A DNA stretch of 10,939 nt from Prevotellaceae bacterium (GTDB lineage Bacteria > Bacteroidota > Bacteroidia > Bacteroidales > Bacteroidaceae), in the NCBI GenBank assembly GCA_021153165.1, contig JAGKTZ010000064.1:1-10939 (forward strand), read 5' to 3'. The position numbers and the translations under genes are program-made. The notes beneath the pieces are model-generated. The model did not search any database and had not been told where the DNA came from. It worked only from the letters and a program-made list of their open reading frames with translations. Below, one piece after another: positions 6,320-10,939 of the stretch. The first letter of the stretch is position 1. Every line of letters begins with the position of its first letter.

Positions 6320-7999
6320 ATGCAAGAGAAAGTTTTGATATATCAAGTATTGCCCCGTCTCTATGGTAATAAATGTGCGGAAAATGTACCCGCAGGGTCT
6401 TTGGCACAGAATGGATGTGGCAAGATGAATGATTTTACAGACTGTGAGTTGAAGCGTATTCGCGACTTCGGATTTACACACATTTGGTACACAGGTTTGA
6501 TCGAACATGCCACACAGACCGACTACTCTGAATATGGCATTGCTCAGGACCACCCTGCCGTAGTCAAGGGCGTTGCTGGTTCACCCTATGCCATCAAGGA
6601 CTACTATGACATCGACCCCGATCTGTCTGTTAATGTCAAGAAGCGTATGAAGGAGTTCGAAGCCCTCGTCGCTCGTACCCACGCTGCTGATTTGAAGTTC
6701 ATCATCGACTTTGTGCCCAACCACGTCGCACGTCAATACAAGTCTGATGCCAAACCTGCTCGTGTCAAGGATTTGGGTGAAACCGACGACACATCACGCC
6801 ACTTCTCGCCCAACAACAATTTCTACTACATCAGCGAATCCCCCCTGCGCACCAGCCATCTGCCATCTGCCAAGGAGGGCGAAAAACCCTACAAGGAATA
6901 CCCCGCTCGCGCTACGGGCAACGATGTCTTCTCGGCAATGCCTGGCGTTAATGATTGGTACGAAACGATCAAGTTGAACTATGGCGTAGACTATCTCGGC
7001 GGTCGTCGTTGCCACTTCAACCCCGTGCCCGACACCTGGAAGAAAATGACTGCTATCCTACTCTTCTGGGCGAAGAAAGGTGTCGATGCTTTCCGCTGCG
7101 ACATGGCTGAAATGGTGCCTTGCGAATTTTGGACTTATGCTATCGCCGAGGTGAAGAAGAAATATCCACACATCCGCTTCATCGCCGAGGTGTACAATCC
7201 TGCCGAATATCGCAACTATATCCACCGTGGCGGTTTCGACTATTTGTATGACAAGGTAGGCCTCTACGACACCCTGCGTGCCGTAGTCTGCGGACACGCT
7301 CCTGCTTCTGCCATCACTCACGCTTGGCAAAGCGTAGACGATATTCACGAGCACATGCTCAACTTCCTCGAAAATCACGACGAACAGCGCATTGCTTCCG
7401 AGTTCTTCGCTGGCGATGCTTTCAAGGCGTTGCCTGCCCTGGTTGTTTCGGCATGTATGCGTACCAGCCCCTTCATGCTCTATGCTGGTCAGGAAGTCGG
7501 CGAATCGGGCATGAATGCTGAGGGTTTCAGCGGGCGCGACGGACGCACTACGATCTTCGACTATTGGGGCGTCAAGTCTCTACAACGCCTCACCTTGGGC
7601 GAAATTTACCTGCGCCCCGAGGAGCAACAACTTTACTCTTACCACCGTCGTATCATGACTTTGTGCGGACGCGAAGCGGCACTGCGCGAAGGTTGTTTCT
7701 ACGACTTGACTTATGCCAACCTGGACTGGGCAAGCGGATTCAATCCCGACCGCCACTTTGCCTTTATCCGTAAGCACGAGGACGAGACTATCCTGATAGT
7801 AGTCAACTTCTCCGAACAAAATAGCGCCTTCGGCGTGCGCATCCCTGCTCATGCCTTCGAATACCTCAAACTGCGTGCAGGCGTACAGATGGCGACAGAT
7901 CTGATCAGCGGCGAGATGCAGACGCTCGAGCTCCGTCCCGACGCTCACGTTTCGGTCAGCGTACCTGCCCATGGTGCAGTGATGCTCAAGTTGAAGTAA
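6320..7999 (+). CDS. GH13 alpha-amylase-family glycosidase, cytoplasmic
   Basis: The 559-residue protein has a (beta/alpha)8 barrel of clan GH-H. Conserved region I is DFVPNH (130-135). Region II is GVDAFRCDMAEM with the nucleophile D261. Region III is FIAEVY with the acid/base E290. Region IV is FLENHDEQR with D354. A C-terminal beta domain follows from about 465 (RHFAFIRKHEDETILIVVNF...HGAVMLKLK). It should act on alpha-1,4-linked glucans or short maltooligosaccharides; the exact specificity (hydrolase, transferase or maltase) is not readable. There is no signal peptide: MQEKVLIYQVLPRLYG enters the first strand directly, so the enzyme is likely intracellular, working on imported oligosaccharides or glycogen. 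Between regions I and II lies a long loop (about 136-250) with an asparagine-, proline- and lysine-rich part that probably shapes the active site. It shows no susC/susD neighbours. Confidence 0.92.
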   Translation: MQEKVLIYQVLPRLYGNKCAENVPAGSLAQNGCGKMNDFTDCELKRIRDFGFTHIWYTGLIEHATQTDYSEYGIAQDHPAVVKGVAGSPYAIKDYYDIDPDLSVNVKKRMKEFEALVARTHAADLKFIIDFVPNHVARQYKSDAKPARVKDLGETDDTSRHFSPNNNFYYISESPLRTSHLPSAKEGEKPYKEYPARATGNDVFSAMPGVNDWYETIKLNYGVDYLGGRRCHFNPVPDTWKKMTAILLFWAKKGVDAFRCDMAEMVPCEFWTYAIAEVKKKYPHIRFIAEVYNPAEYRNYIHRGGFDYLYDKVGLYDTLRAVVCGHAPASAITHAWQSVDDIHEHMLNFLENHDEQRIASEFFAGDAFKALPALVVSACMRTSPFMLYAGQEVGESGMNAEGFSGRDGRTTIFDYWGVKSLQRLTLGEIYLRPEEQQLYSYHRRIMTLCGREAALREGCFYDLTYANLDWASGFNPDRHFAFIRKHEDETILIVVNFSEQNSAFGVRIPAHAFEYLKLRAGVQMATDLISGEMQTLELRPDAHVSVSVPAHGAVMLKLK

Positions 8000-8010
8000 C
8001 CACGCTTCAC

Positions 8011-8117
8011 CACGAATGTATTGGGGAAACCACGGATATATTGGGGAAACCACGAATTACACGAATGAACACGAATATTTAGAGCCTCACGCGGAAAACG
8101 CGGAAAACGCGGAATTT
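8011..8117. repeat. Short tandem repeats after the GH13 gene
   Basis: A 20-bp unit, CACGAATGTATTGGGGAAAC, is present at 8011-8030 and, with changes, at 8031-8050, and starts again at 8051. Further on the 9-bp unit CGCGGAAAA is repeated at 8090-8098, 8099-8107 and, partly, 8108-8114. Between them CACGAAT is stepped three times (8051-8077), which is half of the palindrome seen in the array at 8220-8576. Nothing here codes for a protein. Confidence 0.8.
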
Positions 8118-8118
8118 A

Positions 8119-8192
8119 CTCCGAGCCTGCGGCTCTCGTCTTTCTCCCTCTTCTAAGGGGGAGTACCGCCGCAAAGCGGGGAGGGGGTTATT
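8119..8192. repeat. Solitary three-hairpin REP-like element
   Basis: Three short hairpins follow each other: GAGCC-TGC-GGCTC (8123-8135), CTCCCTC-TTCTAA-GGGGGAG (8144-8163) and CCGC-AAA-GCGG (8169-8179), then GGAGGGGGTTATT. The order and end match the arms of the 3' array: the GAGCC hairpin and CTCGT link are the reverse complement of the left arm, the middle hairpin is the C5/G5 hairpin, and the rest parallels the right arm. Stems are kept while loops differ (TGC here, AAA there). It may also help to terminate the GH13 transcript, since no other terminator is seen. Confidence 0.75.
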
Positions 8193-8219
8193 TAGTGGGG
8201 ATATTGCGGCGTGACATAA

Positions 8220-8576
8220 AATACGAGAGATACCCGTGATACGCTGGAGACCTTTATTCGACCACGAATCGCACGAATAACACAAATATTTAGAACTAAA
8301 AAGAATTCGTGAAAATTCGTGAAAATTCGTGGTAAAAACCAATACGAGATTCGTGGTTAAACCAATACGAGAAGATACCCGAGATACGCCGGAGACTTTT
8401 ATTCGACCACGAATCGCACGAATAACACAAATATTTAGAACTAAAAAGATTCGTGAAAATTCGTGAAAATTCGTGGTTAAAACAATACGAGAGATACACG
8501 AGATACGCCGGAGAAATACATAAAAAATTCGTGAAATTCGTGGTAAAAACCAATACGAGATTCGTGGTAAAAATCA
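8220..8576. repeat. Array of long CACGAAT/ATTCGTG palindromes
   Basis: Three copies of a unit beginning AATACGAGAGATACCCG start at 8220, 8364 and 8484, with short fragments AATACGAGATTCGTGGT at 8341 and 8552. In copies 1 and 2 the unit holds a large palindrome (8261-8333 and 8406-8477): CACGAAT stepped three times on the left (the third altered to CACAAAT), a spacer with ATTTAGAACTAAAAAG, then ATTCGTG stepped three times on the right. Copy 3 lacks the left arm and most of the spacer. Reading frames through it give the repetitive 'VFTTNF' type peptides common in wrongly called genes. The array ends about 20 bp before the secreted-protein start codon, so it also forms that gene's upstream region; no TAnnTTTG box is seen. 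Confidence 0.9.
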
Positions 8577-8594
8577 GAAGAAAATATTACAAAC

Positions 8595-9281
8595 ATGAAA
8601 AAGTTCACATTCCTACTCTCCCTCCTCCTGTCATTGACAGCAGCATGGGCGCAAGACTACCCCTTCGTACTGACCACCGACCCCGCCAATCCCGCCCTCT
8701 ACTACATCTACTCGGGCCGCGACGGCGCCGGTCAAGCAGGCGGATGCGTATTCTGCAACGAAATTCCCTACGGCGAGAGCAAACCCAAACTGGTCCTGAT
8801 GTACAAGAATCCCAACAATGTGGAGCTCACCCAACTATGGTATTTCATGGAGGACGAGGACGGAAAGCTCAAGATCATCTCGGCAGCCGACGGCCGTATG
8901 GTGACCGTAGCCAACACCACGGATGGAGCAAAGAAGGTCTATATGCAAACGGCACAGGAACTGACCAACAAATACTACACCTGGAGCCTGCACAAGAGCG
9001 GCAACTACTACGCCTTCAAGACCTCGGACGGCAAGACCTTCCTCAGCCACAATGGCAACTGGCAAACAGGCGGTCCACAGATGGGCCTCTACAATGCAGA
9101 TGGCAGCAAGGACGAAGGTTCACGCGTCTTCTTTGAAGCCTGCCCTACGCCCAGTGCCATCCACTCAATCACCACCACTATCCCCCACCCCGGCATCTAT
9201 ACCCTCGGTGGACTACGTGTGGAAAAGGCCACCTACCCTGGCATCTATATCGTAAACGGCAAAAAGACCATCCTGCGCTAA
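8595..9281 (+). CDS. Secreted protein, possible beta-trefoil fold, with Por-type C-terminal tail
   Basis: The 228-residue product starts with a clear signal peptide: MKKFTFLLSLLLSLTAAWA, with cleavage expected after A19. The mature part (20-183) has spaced aromatic and hydrophobic strands such as ALYYIYSG, LWYFMEDEDGKLKIISAADG, YYTWSLHKSGNYYAFKTSDG and MGLYNADGS. The rhythm 'W...L.I...DG..' and 'Y.W.L.....Y.F...DGK.L' recalls ricin-type beta-trefoil lectins, but I cannot confirm the fold. Cysteines are C51, C54 (CVFC) and C183. The last 30 residues, HPGIYTLGGLRVEKATYPGI and YIVNGKKTILR, are the 'GIY.L.G.RV....GIYIVNGKK..' tail frequent in Prevotella and Bacteroides, akin to Por/type IX sorting tails. 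So it is exported and perhaps surface-attached or released. Function unknown; carbohydrate binding is a guess. The gene is more GC-rich than its surroundings and closes with a strong terminator. Confidence 0.8.
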   Translation: MKKFTFLLSLLLSLTAAWAQDYPFVLTTDPANPALYYIYSGRDGAGQAGGCVFCNEIPYGESKPKLVLMYKNPNNVELTQLWYFMEDEDGKLKIISAADGRMVTVANTTDGAKKVYMQTAQELTNKYYTWSLHKSGNYYAFKTSDGKTFLSHNGNWQTGGPQMGLYNADGSKDEGSRVFFEACPTPSAIHSITTTIPHPGIYTLGGLRVEKATYPGIYIVNGKKTILR

Positions 9282-9302
9282 ACGACATCTCATCTACTAT
9301 AC

Positions 9303-9348
9303 AAAAGTGATTGGAACGCCTCCCCAGGCATTTCCAATCACTTTTTTT
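9303..9348 (+). terminator. Strong rho-independent terminator
   Basis: AAAAGTGATTGGAA (9303-9316) pairs perfectly with TTCCAATCACTTTT (9332-9345). The loop contains a second small stem GCCT/AGGC (9318-9321/9326-9329), and a run of T follows to 9348. It lies 21 bp past the stop codon of the secreted protein. The leading A run makes it usable from the other side too. Confidence 0.95.
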
Positions 9349-9476
9349 ATTTGACCATTCCTTCCCCACTATACACACGCGTCCTTGAGATCACCACCAC
9401 GCCCTCCAACCGCCACCATCCCACCCCTTTTTTCTCATCAAACTCCAAGGAAATTTTTGATCCAAATCCACATCAC

Positions 9477-9554
9477 AAAAAAACATTAGACCTTGTTAAA
9501 AAAAGTCGCCGAGAAATTTAAAAAAGGTCAAGGTTTTTTTAAAAAACATTAGAC
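9477..9554. repeat. 14-bp direct repeat in an AT-rich gap
   Basis: AAAAAACATTAGAC occurs at 9478-9491 and 9541-9554, 63 bp apart. Between them GACCTT (9489-9494) is inverted as AAGGTC (9524-9529), and CCTTG (9491-9495) as CAAGG (9529-9533) followed by seven T. The gap 9349-9623 holds no gene that I can see: the left part is a CA-rich stretch, the rest is homopolymeric A and T runs. Confidence 0.5.
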
Positions 9555-9623
9555 TTTTTTTCTGTCCCATAAGATACACAAAAAATCCATCATTTACAAC
9601 CATATTTATTCACGTTAAGGCAT

Positions 9624-9909
9624 CCGCAATGCCCCCTAAACCAAGCCTACAATATAATGCAACTCAAAACCCAGCGAAAACCCAGCGTACAAGTGTAACT
9701 GCAATGTCCCCCTGAGTCAGGGGGACGAGAGCCAAAGGCTCGGAGGGGGTATGTAAAGGAGGAAGAATGAAAAAGTAGATATGAAAAAGTAGATAAAAAA
9801 GATATATATATTGTATAATGTGACTTGAATATACACATACCCCCTCGCCCTGCGGGCACTCCCCCTGACTCAGGGGGAGAGTGCTGATAGTACTTAATCA
9901 ATGAGGTTG
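9624..9909. repeat. Composite repeat, copy A (5' end truncated)
   Basis: Copy A matches copy B almost base for base. It has the 29-bp lead motif AAAACCCAGCGTACAA...AACTGCAATG (9677-9705). Its left arm (9707-9754) comprises CCCCCTGAGTCAGGGGG (9708-9724), GAGCC-AAA-GGCTC (9729-9741) and GGAGGGGGTATGT. An AT-rich spacer of about 80 bp contains GATATATATATTGTATAATG. The right arm (9835-9878) is the inverted form: ACATACCCCCTC, GCCC-TGC-GGGC (9847-9857) and CCCCCTGACTCAGGGGG (9861-9877). The two arms face each other like the paired REPs of a BIME. The sequence ends GAGTGCTGATAGTACTT and GAGGTTG. The upstream lead motif that starts a full unit is here reduced to CCGCAATG. Confidence 0.9.
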
Positions 9910-9944
9910 CGAAATAAAAATAAATTTACGAATCACTTTCATTG

Positions 9945-10267
9945 AAAACCCAGCGAACAAAAGTAACCGCAATGCCCCCTAAATCAAGCCTACAATATAA
10001 TACAACTCAAAACCCAGCGAAAACCCAGCGTACAAGAGTAACTGCAATGTCCCCCTGAGTCAGGGGGACGAGAGCCAAAGGCTCAGAGGGGGTATGTAAA
10101 GAGGGGCTATGTAAAGGAGGTAGTATGTAAAAGTAGATAGGTAAAGATAGATAAAAAAGATATATATATTGTATAATGTGAATTGAATATACACATACCC
10201 CCTCGCCCAGAGGGCACTCCCCCTGACTCAGGGGGAGAGTGCTGATAGTACTTGACCTATGAGGTTG
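9945..10267. repeat. Composite repeat, copy B (complete unit)
   Basis: The full unit opens with the lead motif (9945-9973), a C5 tract with ATCAAGCCTACAATATAAT, a second lead motif (10020-10048), the left arm (10050-10097), an AT-rich spacer, and the right arm (10193-10236), ending at GAGGTTG. Compared with copy A, the hairpin GCCC-TGC-GGGC has become GCCC-AGA-GGGC: the loop changed, the stem did not. The spacer contains a small extra expansion (GGGGCTATGTAAAGGAGG). Copies A and B start their left arms 343 bp apart. Confidence 0.9.
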
Positions 10268-10354
10268 TAGGACAAAAATAGATATAAAAAAAGAGAAATG
10301 TCTATTCATCAGATATATCTAACTTAGACTCATCTCAAATTAAAATATATTTAC

Positions 10355-10362
10355 TACTTTTG
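10355..10362 (+). promoter_or_regulatory. -7 element TACTTTTG for the DUF559 gene
   Basis: TACTTTTG is an exact TAnnTTTG match and places the start near 10368, about 15 nt before the DUF559 start codon. No TTG is seen 19-23 bases upstream; the region is AT-rich. A tiny ATG-ATA-TGA frame (10378-10386) overlaps the real start. Confidence 0.5.
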
Positions 10363-10382
10363 ACAAAGCAATATAGAATGAT

Positions 10383-10763
10383 ATGAGAAGAACACATAAT
10401 TTAAATAACAAACTTGAACAACGAAAGAACTTACGCAATCATGGGACATCTGCGGAAGCTATAATGTGGAATTTGTTAAAGAGAAGACAGATCCTCGGTT
10501 ATAAGTTCCGTAGACAATTTAGTGTTGGACCATACATTCTTGATTTCTATTGTGTTGAAGCCAAATTAGCAATAGAGTTGGATGGAGCACAACATTACAC
10601 TATTGACGGGCACGAACATGATTTCAAACGCAAAGAATTCTTAGAAAAGTTGCATGACATTAAAATCCTCCGCTTTGAAAATAAAAATGTATTTGATTAT
10701 CCAGACACACTTATTCAGTTGATTAAAGAAGAACTTATATCGAGAACCAACAAAACCATTTAG
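10383..10763 (+). CDS. DUF559 protein, Vsr-like endonuclease fold
   Basis: The 126-residue product has the full DUF559 pattern: basic N-terminus, HGTSAEAIMWNLLKRRQILGY (20-40, with E25), KFRRQFSVGPYILDFYC (41-57, with D54), LAIELDGAQHY (62-72, with E65, D67, H71), then EHDFKRKEFLEKLHDIKILRF (78-98). The family belongs to the PD-(D/E)XK nuclease superfamily and resembles the very-short-patch repair endonuclease; D54 and E65-x-D67 are the likely metal ligands, all present. Cleavage activity has not, to my knowledge, been assigned for the family in general. No signal peptide, so cytoplasmic. The gene is AT-rich compared with the metabolic genes of the window, has its own -7 element, and lies in the spacer between composite repeats B and C, starting 116 bp after B and ending 7 bp before C. 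Confidence 0.9.
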   Translation: MRRTHNLNNKLEQRKNLRNHGTSAEAIMWNLLKRRQILGYKFRRQFSVGPYILDFYCVEAKLAIELDGAQHYTIDGHEHDFKRKEFLEKLHDIKILRFENKNVFDYPDTLIQLIKEELISRTNKTI

Positions 10764-10770
10764 ACCGTTG

Positions 10771-10939
10771 AAACCCAGCGTACAAAAGTAACTGCAATGT
10801 CCCCCGGATCAAACCCACATATAATGTAATTCCCCCCCAGCGAAAACCCAGCGTACAAGAGTAACCGCAGTGTCCCCCTGAGTCAGGGGGACGAGAGCCA
10901 AAGGCTCGGAGGGGGTATGTAAAGAGGGGGTATGTAAAG
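10771..10939. repeat. Composite repeat, copy C (cut by window end)
   Basis: Copy C starts with the lead motif (10771-10798), continues through a diverged C-rich link (GGATCAAACCCACATATAATG), then a second lead motif (10843-10871), and the left arm (10873-10920) with CCCCCTGAGTCAGGGGG (10874-10890) and GAGCC-AAA-GGCTC (10895-10907). The AT-rich spacer has just begun at the window edge. It has the same orientation as A and B. It begins 7 bp after the DUF559 stop codon and may serve as that gene's transcript end. Confidence 0.88.

Noticed and set aside
8079..8553. Minus-strand frames encoding VFTTNFHEF/FSRIF-type peptides
   Set aside because: They are translations of the CACGAAT/ATTCGTG array; the peptide is as repetitive as the DNA, and such frames are a known source of false genes.
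8220..8576. CRISPR-like direct repeats
   Set aside because: Between the units there are no unique spacers of constant length, and the unit itself is a stepped palindrome.
8453..9136. 227-residue plus-strand frame overlapping the secreted-protein gene
   Set aside because: It is rich in R, Q, G and H, has no domain, starts in the repeat array, and is out of frame with the gene that has a proper signal peptide and tail.
9478..9554. Insertion sequence remnant
   Set aside because: No transposase fragment or terminal inverted repeats of useful length; kept only as a low-interest direct repeat.
9647..9901. 84-residue minus-strand frame across repeat copy A
   Set aside because: It is the translation of the repeat; the equivalent frame in copy B has different ends and no family resemblance.
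10007..10309. 100-residue minus-strand frame across repeat copy B
   Set aside because: Same reason as for copy A: the reading frame follows the REP-like arms and spacer, not a protein domain.
9624..10939. CRISPR array
   Set aside because: Repeats are about 320 bp, internally palindromic and separated by very unequal spacers; no cas gene is present.

Overview
The window looks like a chromosomal segment from a member of the Bacteroidales, most likely a Prevotella-like genus. Several genes start without a Shine-Dalgarno sequence and behind A-rich leaders. Several promoters carry the Bacteroidetes -7 element TAnnTTTG. The glutamate dehydrogenase resembles, from memory, the Porphyromonas/Prevotella type. 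Genes for a TonB C-terminal domain, DUF4190 and DUF805 also fit. No database search was possible, so all family names come from motif reading.

Left part (1-5239), mostly minus strand. The 3' end of a TonB-type gene runs into the window and overlaps tail-to-tail with a small DUF4190 membrane protein gene. A gap of about 400 bp follows. It holds an imperfect but long rod-shaped inverted repeat that could be a 6S-like RNA, and the rho-independent terminator of gdhA. Then come, read on the minus strand, DUF805, yicC, gmk, nadD and gdhA. yicC-gmk-nadD are packed with 6 and 16 bp gaps and look like one operon (RNA turnover, GMP kinase, NAD synthesis). gdhA is 111 bp further on, behind a leader with two copies of a 12-bp motif spaced 32 bp apart.

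Centre (5240-7999), plus strand. fabD (malonyl-CoA:ACP transacylase) has a TAnnTTTG promoter embedded in a nested palindrome and is followed by a clear terminator. Next is a cytoplasmic GH13 alpha-amylase-family enzyme with an intact catalytic triad.

Right part (8000-10939) is rich in repeats. First come short tandem repeats, a single three-hairpin REP-like element, and an array of long palindromes built from CACGAAT/ATTCGTG steps. Then comes a secreted protein with a possible beta-trefoil fold and a Por-type C-terminal tail, closed by a strong terminator. The last 1.3 kb is a tandem array of a composite repeat of about 320 bp. Each full copy carries a conserved 29-bp lead sequence and two REP-like arms facing each other across an AT-rich spacer. 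A DUF559 gene (Vsr-like, PD-(D/E)XK-type nuclease fold) sits in the spacer between the second and third copies. The isolated three-hairpin element 1.5 kb upstream belongs to the same palindrome family. Together these suggest a nuclease-associated REP-like element family, analogous in layout (not in protein) to RAYT/REP systems. This is the most unusual thing in the window.
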